In this document: one piece after another, positions 10,948 through 21,362 of the stretch | Layout: each line of letters starts with the position of its first letter | Numbering within the stretch: the first letter of the stretch is position 1 | Source of the DNA: Ascarosepion bandense | Lineage: Eukaryota > Mollusca > Cephalopoda > Sepiida > Sepiidae | Assembly: GCA_037127315.1 (NCBI GenBank) | Contig: JBBBDQ010001269.1 | Location: forward strand, 2,483,001-2,547,000 | Reading direction: 5' to 3' | DNA: 64,000 nucleotides | The notes under the pieces: model-generated | Database searches by the model: none | The model's input: the letters and a program-made list of their open reading frames with translations, nothing else | What the model was told of the DNA's origin: nothing | Made by a program: the position numbers and the translations under genes

Positions 10948-11480
10948 AACAAAAGTCCATAAGGAAAATGTACCTTGAACAATTTGTTCTATGGTAAGGT
11001 CGTCCCAACATAAAGTTGCTAGTTTTCTAGCTGGAATCCTACAACCAGTACTTGATTGTTACAGTTCGTATCTTATTAAGGATTCATTTACTTTTGCGCA
11101 AGTCATTCGTGATACCGCCCCCCCCCAGTCTGTAAACAAATTTATGTGTTCCTTTTGACGTGTGTTCCTTGTTTACATGTGTTTCAGTATTTGAAAATAT
11201 AAATATCTGTTGTGATATGTTGTACATTAGTTTCTTGACTCGAACGGACATGCCTGAGAATGTCTTCATTGAATTACTGAAGTTTACCATGACATCAATT
11301 GAGTTCAGTTTTGACGACTATAAGTATCGTCAAATAGGCGGTGTCTCTATTGGATCCCGTCTGGGTCCTGCCGTAGCCAATATATTTGTGGGTTTTTGTG
11401 AATCTTCCCTCTTCACGCGTGAAAATAAGACGGCCGTGTATTATCGGTACGTAGACGATACTTTTTGTCTGTTTGATTTT

Positions 11481-12100
11481 TTTTTTTTAATCATATCACC
11501 CCAAGCAAGGCGGTAGCGCCACTGATGCGCAGGGGGCTACGTAAGGGTAAAAAGAATGGAAAAGAGAAAGCCGGAAACCACATCCTAAACAAGAAACAAG
11601 AGATGAGCCTCTTCACCTGTTCAATAGATGTGAGTGGAATGTGAACCGGGCGATAGTTTAGTCTATCTACTCCAATTGAAAAAAAAATAATAAAAAAGGA
11701 AAAGAGTGAAAAGATTGGAAAAGAGAAAACCGGAAACCGCATCCTAAACAGGAAACAAGGGATGAGCCTCTTCATCTGTTCAATAGATGTGGGTGGAGTG
11801 TGAACCGGGCGATAGTTTAGTCTATCTACTCCAATTGAAAAAATAATAATAAAGGAAAAGAGTGAAAAGATTGGAAAAGAGAAAACCGGAAACCGCATCC
11901 TAAACAGGAAACAAGGGATGAGCCTCTTCACCTGTTCAATAGATGTGGGTGGAGTGTGAACCGGGCGATAGTTTAGTTTATCTACTCCAATTGAAAAAAT
12001 AATAATAAAGGAAAAGAGTGAAAAGATTGGAAAAGAGAAAACCGGAAACCGCATCCTAAACAGGAAACAAGGGATGAGCCTCTTCACCCGTTCAATAGAT
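11481..12100 (-). mobile_element. SINE-like insertion with LINE-A tail and 157-bp tandem units, inside PLE-1
   Basis: It interrupts the PLE frame right after YVDDTFCLFD; the frame resumes with DSEGQTDSFLATLNQ at about 12100. On the minus strand the unit starts at the right and ends at 11481-11560 with the LINE-A 3' tail (TAGCGCCACTGATGCGC in plus orientation). A GATGAGCCTCTTCA landmark recurs at 11602, 11761, 11917 and 12073, giving periods of 159, 156 and 156 bp. A related single-unit copy lies at 14668-14815. Sharing the LINE-A tail suggests that LINE-A machinery mobilised it. A minus-strand frame of 198 residues here is only the repeat read through. Confidence 0.75.
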
Positions 12101-12589
12101 GATAGTGAGGGACAGACTGACTCATTTCTTGCTACTTTGAATCAGTTGCAATCGTCCTTGAAACTTGCAATTGAAAAGGAGTCCAAATGTTCTTTATCAT
12201 TTCTCAGTGTTTTTGTTGATCAACTCCAACTAAATTTGAAACTTCTGTGTTTCGTAAAGCCACGTTTTCTGGATTGTACACGCGGTGGCAATCATTTTGT
12301 CCAAGAAAACGAAAAATAAATTCAATTGTGATCCTTGCACACAGGGCATTTAAAATTTGCACGGAAAGTTACTTGGACGTGGAGTTAGATTATAACCGCA
12401 GCACCTTATCTAAAAATGGTTTTCCCAGTGATAGTGTTAATGGTGTGATGCAGGATAAAATAAATTATCAAAGGATGAGACGTATACTGTGTAAAAATAT
12501 CCTGTGGACTTAAGGCTACCTTATATTGGTTCACGTAGTGAGCAACTGGCTAAGCAAATGTCTAGAGCAGTTACTTCTTGGTATTTTTC

Positions 12590-12990
12590 TGCTCCGGTTA
12601 GGGTCCATCTTGGCACTCGTTCTGCTTTCCCGTCTACGAAAAAGAACTTACTTCCTCCCCATCATATTTCTTCTAATATTTATAGATTTATCTGTAGGTA
12701 AAGACTACAAAGGAAGGACGTCACAGAGATTCGATTGTAGAATAAAACAGTATGTGCCACTAAGAATTCTCAAAACGGATGTTCGTGCGAGTCAACTTGT
12801 GAACACTTTCGAGTCAGTCATTGCTGAATATATGTAGCAGAGATTGTGTAAATGGCTTCAATGTGGATCAGTTCCCAGTGCTGTCTGGTTCACACTCTAC
12901 ATTCCATTTACAAGCATTCGAATCGATATATATTAAGACCAGGAACCCCGTCACACTGTAAACAGAGAGAATGTGTTATCAGACTCTATG
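12590..12990 (+). pseudogene. GIY-YIG endonuclease remnant of PLE-1
   Basis: The sequence VRVHLGTRSAFPSTKK followed by IYRFICR (about 12595-12700) and then KGRTSQRFDCRIKQYVP, LVNTFESVIAEYM (to 12837) follows the layout of PLE C-terminal GIY-YIG endonucleases: a strand with a Cys-rich knuckle, then Tyr/Lys-x-Gly-x-Thr, an arginine helix, and a glutamate in the IAE stretch. The reading is broken by a stop near 12700 and frame changes. The minus-strand copy at 41190-41640 aligns block by block. Confidence 0.75.
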
Positions 12991-13030
12991 TTATAACTAT
13001 TTAATGCCTGACAGTACCCCCCTATTTGAA

Positions 13031-13165
13031 CCAGTACGTCATGATTGATTTTCATCTTTTAATATTTTAATTGTTGAAAAATTGATTTAGAAAATTCCCA
13101 ATTGACCCCGATGAAGAATAGGAATGAAACCGGTCTGTCGTTTTTCGTATTTCTTACGCCATCAT
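13031..13165 (-). repeat. Right inverted terminal repeat of PLE-1
   Basis: This is the inverted partner of 10201-10342. On the plus strand it reads ATTGACCCCGATGAAGAATA, GGAATGAAACCGGTCTGTCG. This has hammerhead-like boxes (CGAUGA for CUGAUGA, GAAA and GUC) but not a complete fold. Confidence 0.75.
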
Positions 13166-13207
13166 TGACTTTGTTTCTTTGCATTATGAAATGTTGTGCA
13201 TCAAATT

Positions 13208-13232
13208 ATATATATATATATATATATATATA
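13208..13232. repeat. (TA)n microsatellite
   Basis: TA units between PLE-1 and a hammerhead-type fragment. Confidence 0.9.
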
Positions 13233-13290
13233 GTCATCCGCAGATAGATCTGTTTTGCTGTATCACAGCTCATCAGTACGGTTGATATAT
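13231..13290 (-). ncRNA. Decayed hammerhead ribozyme motif (G12 to A)
   Basis: On the minus strand: CCGTA, then CTGATGA (13276-13270), a GCTGTGATACAGC hairpin, then AAAA where GAAA is required, a short AGATCT stem, and the cleavage side TGCGGATGACT. It is nearly identical to the intact motif at 21721-21779, except that the invariant G12 is A. That change is known to abolish hammerhead cleavage, so I call it inactive. Confidence 0.75.
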
Positions 13291-13429
13291 ATATGTTCTT
13301 CTGAGAAGATAATTTTAAAAACAGTTTCCACTTCTGCGATATATGCGTGACTCTTCAGAAATTAATTGAGTTATTTCGGTGACTGGCGTGGGGATACACT
13401 GCTTATATACAACACGTTAAAATTTCCCT

Positions 13430-13590
13430 TCTCTGATTCCATGCCCCTATGGCTTAAGGGGTAGCGACTCCGACTGACACCAAATTGGTCAAGTTTCGTT
13501 CCCGGCCAGAAGCAAGTGGATGTATTAGCCACACCGAGGAGCTGTAATACAGCAAAACAGGCTCGAATGTAGATGACTAATATATATATA
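13430..13590 (+). mobile_element. Degenerate copy of tRNA-headed, hammerhead-tailed SINE
   Basis: It follows the same order as the units at 21.6-22.05 kb: an ACACGTTAAAAT spacer, a CCCCTATGGCTTAAGGGGTA box-A-like segment, an AAGTTTCGTTCCC box-B-like segment, and a ribozyme-like tail with GAGCTGTAATACAGC followed by AAAA. The tail has lost CUGAUGA (reads CCGAGGA). It is inverted relative to the motif at 13231-13290. Confidence 0.55.
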
Positions 13591-13834
13591 TCAAAAGAAT
13601 CAAAAGCTTATTTTATTTGATAAACGTTATTTAGTTGATATTCATGTCGGATCATCTGCAACAGATCAGATTATGTTTTTGCCGAAAAATTTGGTCAATT
13701 ATTGAAACTCAGCCTGAAAGCAGGTGCGCTTTATTAAGTCTACAAAACTGTAGATATAATTCACAATGTACAAAACACAGAGGTCTATTCAAACATGAGT
13801 AACTAGAGTATAACCTATAACCTGTTCAAGTAGC

Positions 13835-13835
<1 letters not shown>

Positions 13836-13896
<61 letters not shown>

Positions 13897-13955
13897 TAAA
13901 CAGACTTAATATATAGATAATGAACAAGATAAATAGATAGATAGATATGAACGGA

Positions 13956-13995
<40 letters not shown>
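13836..13995. repeat. (GATA)n and (TA)n microsatellites with spacer
   Basis: GATA units run to about 13897, then a TGAACAAGATAAATAG-like spacer, a second short GATA run, a TATGAACGGACTG spacer and a TA run. The spacer words are those of the large array at 52.1-53.95 kb. Confidence 0.9.
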
Positions 13996-14565
13996 TACTC
14001 GCGAAAACTATTTGAAACAAAACGAATAATGCCTTCTTAGGATCTTTCACACTTTCTCTGATCACGTATACGTCGTCCCTTGGCATTGTTTTTTTTTTTA
14101 ATTTTCTTTTTAAGATTTTCCTCTATGTTTTAAACTGATGGATCCACTTTTTTCTTCGTCTTGATGACACGACTAACATTTAAAAGCCCCACACCAACAA
14201 TATATACAATCTCTCTGTAAGCCTTGCCAGTGTGTTCATGCAGCGTTACATTTTTCGTAAGCTTTCCTGGAGTAACGTTCATTGCAGACAATCAGTACTC
14301 GAAACAGTAATGTCTGGGTGTGATAAAAATTTCATGCATTCACATATAATGCAAAATCTTTTTCAAGGTTAAACACATTTTATCATACATCCCGAAACAA
14401 GTTTCATATTGCTGCACCCCGCTGCAAATGACTTACTGTGAGGAAAAATACAATTTGATTACACTCTGTCACTTTAGTGGGTCTAAAACTGTATGGTTGA
14501 AAAAGGAAATTAATCAGATTTTTCAATTAATTTGCACAAGGATGTAGATGGATACATAATGAAAA
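13996..14565. other. Unassigned A+T-rich sequence
   Basis: No coding signature or repeat partner was recognised. Confidence 0.4.
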
Positions 14566-14566
14566 T

Positions 14567-14624
<58 letters not shown>

Positions 14625-14667
14625 TGAACAAACTGCAATAGATAGATAGATAGATAGATAGATAGAT
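14566..14667. repeat. (GATA)n array with one spacer
   Basis: Two GATA runs are separated by a TATGAACAAACTGCAATA spacer, a variant of the 52-54 kb array spacer. Confidence 0.95.
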
Positions 14668-14813
14668 TCTTTTTTTAATCATATCACCCCGAGCAAGGGG
14701 CTAGGGGGCTACATAAAAGTGAAAAGATTGGGAAAAAAAGCCGGAAACCAAATTCTAAACAGGGAACAAGGGATGAGCCTCTTCACCTATTCAATAGACG
14801 TGGGTGGAGTGTG

Positions 14814-14815
<2 letters not shown>
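14668..14815 (-). mobile_element. Single-unit relative of the 157-bp SINE-like repeat, with LINE-A tail
   Basis: The minus-strand 3' end at 14668-14715 is the LINE-A tail. The body matches the repeat unit at 11.5-12.1 kb, with the GATGAGCCTCTTCACC landmark at 14772. It is sandwiched between two GATA arrays and appears to have inserted into one. Confidence 0.65.
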
Positions 14816-14855
<40 letters not shown>

Positions 14856-14863
14856 TTGAAAAA

Positions 14864-14904
<41 letters not shown>

Positions 14905-14920
14905 AAGATAGATAGATTCG
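14816..14920. repeat. (GATA)n array
   Basis: GATA units are interrupted by a TTGAAAAAAA segment near 14857. Confidence 0.95.
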
Positions 14921-15239
14921 ATTCGACGCATGTTATTTAATAAAAGGGCAAGGGTGATTTTTTCTTTAATCCAATAAAAGCAATAATACATTTTAATAAA
15001 TATAATGCAAAAAAATAATAATCTCATAAGTTAATGTCAACTGAAAGCAACGATTAGACAGTGAAATAGTAACGGTGTTCATATGCTAATGAGATACACT
15101 CAAGGGTTTAAGGTCTTCTGAATTCGTGGCCAGAAATTACATTTGGGTGTGAAAGACGAATAATTCTCAATTTTTAGTGACGAAGAGGAAATACCAGTAA
15201 TGTGCCTGTAAGATATATCCCTAAATCTGGGGAGGGCGA

Positions 15240-15545
15240 ATTTTCAGTATACTCGCTTCCATATTCTTGCTTTCCTGACAGCTACAACCTCCAGGAATTT
15301 AAATGCAATGTCAATACTCATCTATTAACCACTTGACTCTAGTTCTTTCTTCACCCCGTATATCCTTCCTTTCTCTGCACCTTTGAAACTGTCATCACAC
15401 CTGTATTCCCATCATTCTCTTGCTCATTTTTAACTGGTTCGTCTTCCTCTTCACTCTCTTCTAATTAATCTTTTTACACTTATGTAGACCCCTGCAAATT
15501 AGTGGTATTACCGCCTTGCTCGGGGTGATACGATTAAAAAAAATT
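15240..15545 (+). mobile_element. LINE-A 3' end fragment
   Basis: The plus strand carries the last codons of the LINE-A ORF (TACAACCTCCAGGAATTTAA, about 15285-15304, then CAATGTCAATACTCATCT), the pyrimidine-rich 3' UTR, and the family tail CTTGCTCGGGGTGATACGAT at 15516-15535, ending in poly-A-like sequence. It is nearly identical to 33725-34025, so both are young relative to other copies. Confidence 0.85.
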
Positions 15546-16146
15546 ACTGAAATTAGACCAAGACAAAATAAAAGAAAATGGAATGTAAGTATAATGTTTA
15601 TTTATATTTCTAAAAAAGGATACTGAATTTAAATCGGGACCTTCCCATTTGGAAAAATGGGGAAGCATACTCTTTTTATTTTCTATTATTTATCATTTAC
15701 TTTTCTTCAGCTGAATGTAGGTTTAAGGCAATGTAAATATATATCTATACAAAAAAAAAACATTTATTTCTACAATTTGTTTAAGCGAAAGAGGATTAAG
15801 GAAGGCCATCTTTTCTTTAGAGGCGTCACGGCTCTTCACTTTCGACGAAACACTTCTCCTTCATATACTGGATCCCAAAGTAGCCATGGTGCTATTTATA
15901 GATTTGCCAGCATCTCCAACGACATTTTCTTGCTTCATCTGAAAGCGTGGAAGTAGATGAGAAATCTTTCTCTTTTTCTCTTTCTCTCTTTTTTTCTTTC
16001 TTTCTTTCTTTCTCTCATTCTTGCGCAGTCTTTTTTCGAAGGACACTCACCTTCACGTTTAAATATATTGCTATGACGTCAGTGCTGATATTAGCTGAAT
16101 ACTCGGTAAGTAAAAAAATAACATGTGCAAACTTTCTCTATATTCG
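15546..16146. other. Unassigned sequence with a polypyrimidine tract
   Basis: A (CTTT)n-like tract lies near 15965-16015. No gene was recognised. Confidence 0.4.
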
Positions 16147-16565
16147 ATTTAGAAAATGTCTTCGGTAGATTGAGTGTTCGGAAACAAGGCACTATTAAGA
16201 TTAGTGAGTTTTTTCTTCAAATTTTGAGAAAGGCATGAACTCACCTTTCCCTCTCTAATCATCGTTTGTGATATTACTCGATTGTATTTTTTCCTTCTTT
16301 TTTGCGTTATTTTTAACGATTAACTTCATTAAAAATCCAATTATTCTCAATGTCAATTTAGAAAATGTCTTCCTGTATCGGTAGAGTGAGTATTCAAAAA
16401 CATGGCGCTATTAAGATTAGTGAGTTTTTTCTTCAAATTTTGAGAAAGGCATGAACTCCCTTTTTCCTCTCTGATCATCGTTTGTGATATTGCTCGATTG
16501 TATTTTTTCCTTCTTTTTTGCGTTATTTTTAACGATTAACTTCATTAAAAATTCAATTATTCTCT
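16147..16565 (+). repeat. Tandem duplication, two units of about 216 bp
   Basis: The segment TAGAAAATGTCTTC... to AACGATTAACTTCATTAAAA occurs twice; ATTAAGATTAGTGAGTTTTT starts at about 16193 and 16409. The units differ at a few positions and by a short indel, so the duplication is fairly recent. No coding function is seen. Confidence 0.9.
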
Positions 16566-18039
16566 ATTTATTAAAAATCATTTCCCCCTTTATTATACTG
16601 TTTTTTGTGGAGCTGATAACTGCAGCTGATACCCTCTTGATATTCATAATTTAATTATCATTGCAAAAAATGTACAGGTCTCTAGAAACAGTAGTTGAAG
16701 TGCCATTGTGTTTTTGTATTGGTTTTTTATTGTTTTTTTTTTATTTCAGTTTTGATTTAAATTTTCAGACGTAGTACTTGCCAAATGTCTAACTTGTTTC
16801 TCAGGAAGCAACAGAATTTACATAAAATTCAATTTAAATTGCTTTATTTTAGAAGTACGCGAGAAAAACGGAAAAAGAGAAAGAGAAACAAAAAAGATAT
16901 ATATCATAGAACGAATGTAGAAACTGTTTGTAAATGCAATGAATGCATTATTGTAAAAATATCATTAAGAAATAATAAAGCAGTAATTAATGACATTACA
17001 TTTTCTTCTTACTTAAAATGCATTATCAAAACCGACCGAATGTTTCATAGGAGATGTCGCGTAGTTAAATTGTGGTGTTCCAGAATGACGAAATCTGGGA
17101 AATTTTTTAATTAAAGAATTTGATTCAATATATGCGTGAAAGCAAGCTTGCTTCCATTTAGGAAAAAAATTATTCCAGAATCAAGACCATTCAAAACCAG
17201 GTCCTTTGAACTTTATTGACGAATCCGTCCATAATTAATCATGACTTCAGTTGGGCATCTTGTACAATTTCGAATTGGTAAAGCTATTTAACCTACAGCG
17301 GGAGGATTTGAATTTGGATTTGTCAATCTACTAGACTGGTTATCATCCAAGGTGATAAAACACAGTAAATGTAACGATCTCGAGAGGGTTTCAAAACTGA
17401 CACTGTCCATTACTCCAAAACTGACACTGTCCATTACTCCACTGTACATCTATAATAAACTGTGATTAAGTCCAAATATTTTTCGAGTAAGGAAATTAAT
17501 AAGAGTTTTTCAATTAATTTTTATACCCCTGCAATTACGACAGATGTAACTGATTAAATGTTATGATGAAACACACCGATTCCTCAGACAATTAACTCTC
17601 ACTTTTATATTAATAAAAGTTAACAGGAAGTTCTTGAGAAGTTCTTGGGAGGTTCATAGGAGTTCTTTAGAGTTCTTTTAGAGTTCAGCAGAACTACTAG
17701 GCAGTTGATATTAGTCGGCAGTTAGCCGAATACTAAGGAGTCAGCTTTCAGTGGTAGATTACCAAGTTCCTAACATTTTGGGTGCGTTAAATCGATCAGC
17801 AACCAATATAGCCCGATTATAACCTTAAGTGCGAAAACTACTCGACAACATTAAATGATTCAACAAATTTTATCTCATTTCATTCAATCAAGAAATTGGG
17901 TCGAAAGGACACGCAAATATTGAGTAAAATATATGGGACGAAATATTGAATTAGAATTATTCTTCACAGATTTAGAATTGTAATCCAGAAACACAGGAGG
18001 ATATCCATCGATAGTTTGACAAAATGGATTTCTTATTAT
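16566..18039. other. Unassigned A+T-rich sequence
   Basis: A 24-bp direct repeat (AAAACTGACACTGTCCATTA-containing) occurs back to back at about 17391-17440. An open frame of 109 codons at 16785 is lysine/arginine-rich and resembles no family I know. No gene is supported. Confidence 0.35.
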
Positions 18040-18365
18040 ACATTCCTGATCAAAATTTTAAGACCACTTAAAAATCTTAAAAAAAAAAATATTTTGTACG
18101 GATAGATTTTAAACTCCTCCCACTTAAGGTTACCAATACTACGATCTTATAAAAAAAAAGATATATTCCCAACATTTTATTTAGAAATTTACATTTTTAT
18201 AAAATGAGGCGATTTACACATGATCAAAATTATAAGACCAGAGACAAAAATTCTACGAAATTGTACAAAACATGTATGAAAAATGTACGAAAACATTCAA
18301 CAGCCAAATTTAATAATGAGTTCTACCTCCACTGCTTGTAGCAGTTCAGGAAACAACATTTAGTA
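18040..18365. mobile_element. Tc1/mariner-like terminal region with IR/DR-type repeats
   Basis: TGATCAAAATTTTAAGACCA at 18048 and TGATCAAAATTATAAGACCA at 18222 are direct repeats 174 bp apart. Paired repeats within one terminal inverted repeat, carrying a GATCAAAA-T-TAAGACCA word, are typical of IR/DR Tc1-like transposons. The sequence to about 18360 resembles the non-coding run-in to a transposase, but no DDE frame follows, so only one end remains. Confidence 0.6.
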
Positions 18366-18399
18366 TTACAGTATTTAGATTGTTCAAACTGTTGTCCTC

Positions 18400-18480
18400 A
18401 TCCTTTTTGCCATGTTTAAGTTATGTTTTTGCCATGTTTCGGTCGTTGTACGCTCCGGCCTTCTTCAGATACTACATTTC
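18400..18480 (-). ncRNA. Hammerhead-like PLE motif, incomplete
   Basis: On the minus strand CTGAAGA (18468-18462) is followed by AGGCCGGAGCGTACAACGACC and GAAA (18440-18437). The CUGANGA and GAAA boxes are present with a GGCC-type stem II, but I see no convincing cleavage triplet or stem I. The same sequence family occurs at 27203-27234 and 39602-39640. Confidence 0.5.
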
Positions 18481-18887
18481 CTCCTTGATCGTTATTCCTG
18501 TTACTATTCGCTGATTGTTCTTGTACGTCTATTGGTTTATTGTACTGTTGTATAATAAATCTCTTCTAATCTATCTTCAGTGTTAAGTATTATTCTTACA
18601 TTATTCTTTTCCCTGCTATTCCTTCCCGGGATATATCACAAAGTGAGATATATTATTGGCAAATCTGTAAGTCAGTTAATTGCAATGAAACTAATATATC
18701 ATGAGTAAATTTAGGCGAAGTAAAAACACAAGTAGTCTACTGACTATGACTAAATATTATATCGCCAGATGACTCAAAACGGAATACATGAACGAGAGGA
18801 GGCATGTTTTTACCCAGGCTTCAGAAACAAATTAGCTCACTTTAGTTACGTCTGTACCAAAAATGGATTACAAATTTTGTCTGCATA

Positions 18888-19192
18888 ATGTGCGTTGTAG
18901 TTCAGTGGATATCGGCTCGGAACGAGAAATCAGGGAGCCGACTTCGAATTCCAGTTGAATTCATTGCATTCACTTACGCGCAAATACCCTTGGGAAAGTT
19001 ATTAATTCGTCTCTTCCCTCCAGTTATGGGTTAAATAATAGGACAGATTGGGTTCTGTAGCCTTGGTCGGCAACCAGTCTACCGCAGAAATCAATGCCAA
19101 CCTATTGCGGAATAATCTTCCGCCCAGTCAGTCATGTCTATTTCGAGACATGATCGCCCAAGCGTGTATCACGTATGGCACTTAACTGACTG
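18888..19192 (+). mobile_element. SINE-A, tRNA-derived, near full length
   Basis: The head GTGCGTTGTAGTTCAGTGGA contains a box-A-like segment, and CGACTTCGAATTCC is the box-B-like segment. It then runs through CATTCACTTACGCGCAAATA, a CCAGTTATGGGTTAAATAAT block, a CAACCAGTCTACCGCAGAAA block and the hairpin-like end ATGTCTATTTCGAGACATGATCGCC before GTGTATCACGTATGGCACTT. The same order recurs at 22.2, 36.5, 44.4, 47.2, 61.9 and 62.9 kb. RNA polymerase III promoters in the head are inferred from the boxes. Confidence 0.85.
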
Positions 19193-20225
19193 AATACGAG
19201 GCCAAAAGATGTATTAATTTGTTTGTTTTTGTTATTTCTTTCGGCTTATCAATCTTTTATTGGGTATTTATTGCAAAAGAATAACTTTAGACTGTAAGAA
19301 TCTTTTAATAATAATAATATAATAATGATTCGTTATACAAGTCCTACTAATTAACCCATATCGTGGGGAGAAGATATGGATACATTTCTTTCTCAATAGT
19401 TATGTGCGTGTAAGCTAATTGTCACGTAGAAAGACTGCCGATCACCTCTACACTAAATTTTTGAATGTTCACTCGTCTACTTACTAGGTTTAGGACTTCA
19501 GCTCATAGGAACGTTGTCGCAATGTGTGTCACAATTGCCGTTGCAAAGTGTGTCACACACATTGCCTCATTAACCACTATAGTCGCCATTACTCTATTAT
19601 TAATTCATGTGATGAAGCAGGTTTTTTAACTAATCTGTTGTTTCAGTGTTTTACTTCAAATATTATTACTTCAAATATTATACTTCAAATATTATTACTT
19701 CAAATATTATTAAGGAACTACAGCCTAACTACAGTTATAGGCATTATAACATTAATATAATGTATCCAACTGGAACTGAAACTCGGTACTCTATTTCGAA
19801 TTCCAAGACACTAAAATTACACCACCCACACATCCAAGCTTACAGCACTTGGTATTTCTATGCATTCACCCAATTAGGCACTAACTCGACTCGACATTGC
19901 TTAAATCTTGCGATTGTACAAGAATCGGTGTTTCAATAAGTCGTCTAAACAGGGAAGGCTCAACAAAGTTAAGAAAACTGCTAATCTTAAAAGAAAATGA
20001 TTACATTCCTTGAAAATCAGTCTTCGAAATAGTTTGCGGTAGTTCTAGCACAGTGCTTGGAAGTCTGCTACTAAGTGAACAAGCGAGAAACAATATATAG
20101 TTAGCCATGGCCCTAGTTGATAAGAACATGAAACTAAACTCTGTAGAATCTTTCAGAAGAATAGTTCAGGATAATCGTCCGAGTAAAAATAATTTGTTTT
20201 TAAAGGCACTATTCAAATACTCCTT
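19193..20225. other. Unassigned sequence with a short ATTATTACTTCAAAT repeat
   Basis: About five copies of a (T)ACTTCAAATATTAT unit lie at 19655-19712. No gene was recognised. Confidence 0.4.
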
Positions 20226-20650
20226 CTTTTCTTTTTCAATTATTTTACCCCAAGCAAAGAGATACCACCACTGATGTGAAGGGAGCTACATAAGAGAGTT
20301 AAAGTTTTAGGCAGGAGGAGAGTGAAGAGAAAGACGAACCATCTAAAGGGGGTGAAAGATAAAGGGCCAGAGAAGGATTTAAACACAGGAGTGAAGACAG
20401 TTGCGAAGGTAGAGAGAAAGGAAAAGAACAAGATACACAGGGGTGATTTGGAAAGGGCTGGAGTTAAGTGGATAAGAGATGAGAAATGCCTTTGTATTTA
20501 AATTCCTGCAAGTTCATGGAAGGGAGTTCCACAGGCGGGAAGCGCGAGAAAGGAAAAACTTGTTGCCATTATGCTTGCCTGAGTAACTTCTTGTGGAGTG
20601 GCCACCAGAGACCCTAAGTTCGTCAGAGCAGAAGCAATAAAAATATTTAT
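20226..20650 (-). mobile_element. LINE-A 3' fragment
   Basis: The plus-strand left edge ATTTTACCCCAAGCAAAGAG at about 20242 is the reverse complement of the LINE-A tail, followed by its 3' UTR and the final ORF codons read on the minus strand (to about 20640, ending in a SDELR-like stretch). It is decayed. Confidence 0.8.
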
Positions 20651-20825
20651 TACCTAGATTCGAGCACTTACCTCTGAAACTACTAAAAAGTACGTAGTTA
20701 TCGTCGGTAGTATATTGAACCCAAGGCTAACATGAACAAATGTCCCACAAGTAAGATGTTATGTCAAAAGCATGATATTCCCAGGACACCTTTACTTCAC
20801 AACAATGTCTGTTTTTTATATAAGC

Positions 20826-20885
20826 GTTTCACCCCGAGCAAGGCATGTCACTGCCACTACTGTGCAGGGGGCTACGTAGAGTGGA
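20826..20885 (-). mobile_element. LINE-A tail fragment
   Basis: About 60 bases with TTTCACCCCGAGCAAGGCAT and CAGGGGGCTACGTAGAG, the minus-strand LINE-A 3' tail alone. Confidence 0.7.
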
Positions 20886-20982
20886 GAAAGGCTGATTAAA
20901 TATAGGAAATAACAGAGGGTGTGTGATAGGCGGTTTTTAAACAATGTTTATAATTAAAATAAAACCTAAACATGTGACGAAA

Positions 20983-20985
<3 letters not shown>

Positions 20986-21038
<53 letters not shown>
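20986..21038. repeat. (CA)n(TA)n microsatellite
   Basis: About 12 CA units followed by about 14 TA units. Confidence 0.95.
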
Positions 21039-21039
<1 letters not shown>

Positions 21040-21335
21040 AAGAATAGACCTGTTGAAGAAATGCAAGCAAGAGAACATGGACACCATCTTTACAAGAAGG
21101 CTGTGGAGATGGATTGGGCATGTGCTGCAGAAAGATTCACAAGAGCAGCACTGCACTGGACCCAAGATGGCAAAAGAAAGAGGAGAAGACCAAGAACGAC
21201 ATGGAGAAGTACGGTGGAGAATGAGATGAAAACCATATAATACTCTTGGGGTTCATTGACTAGTCTGGCCCAAGATAAGCAGAGGTAGAGAAGATTTGTT
21301 GCTGCCCTACACACCATTGGGTGTAACGGATGATG
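21040..21335 (+). mobile_element. LINE 3' ORF fragment, second RTE-related family
   Basis: The plus strand reads WRWIGHVLQKD (about 21108-21140), then the arginine/lysine-rich block KRKRRRPRTTWRSTVENEM (21173-21231), and after a stop a WPKISRGREDLLLPYTPLG-like end. This WIGH...RGRPKTTW...WR sequence is the usual C-terminus of several non-LTR elements. It is short and decayed and differs from the LINE-B copies. Confidence 0.7.
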
Positions 21336-21362
21336 AATATATATATATATATATATATATAT
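21336..21362. repeat. (TA)n microsatellite
   Basis: TA units at the 3' end of the LINE fragment. Confidence 0.9.

Larger units (their letters stand above)
10196..13170 (+). mobile_element. Penelope-like retroelement (PLE-1) with inverted terminal repeats, RT and GIY-YIG remnants
   Basis: The left end (10201-10342) and right end (13031-13165) are inverted copies of each other, sharing GTTTCATT, TTCTTCATC, ATTAAAAGATGAAAAT and CATGACGTACT blocks. Inside, the plus strand carries ITRPDKGAGVVLLNK (10560-10605), a block typical of PLE reverse transcriptases. YGLTKVHKE follows near 10945-10970, then GGVSIGSRLGPAVANIF (11337-11388) and the catalytic YVDD at 11448-11459. Thumb sequence follows (12105-12510), and a decayed GIY-YIG endonuclease region with RTSQRFDCRIKQYVP lies at 12715-12760. 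Two insertions (about 10790-10945 and 11481-12100) and frameshifts make it non-functional. PLEs are known to have terminal repeats and GIY-YIG domains. Confidence 0.85.

Noticed and set aside
11491..12087. Open frame of 198 codons on the minus strand with a repeated FRMRFPVFSFPIFSLFSF phrase
   Set aside because: It follows exactly the 157-bp tandem unit of a non-coding SINE-like insertion. The repetition reflects the DNA repeat.
16785..17114. 109-codon plus-strand frame rich in Lys and Arg
   Set aside because: No family resemblance, no splice or promoter context and no repeat copy. It could be chance in A+T-rich DNA.
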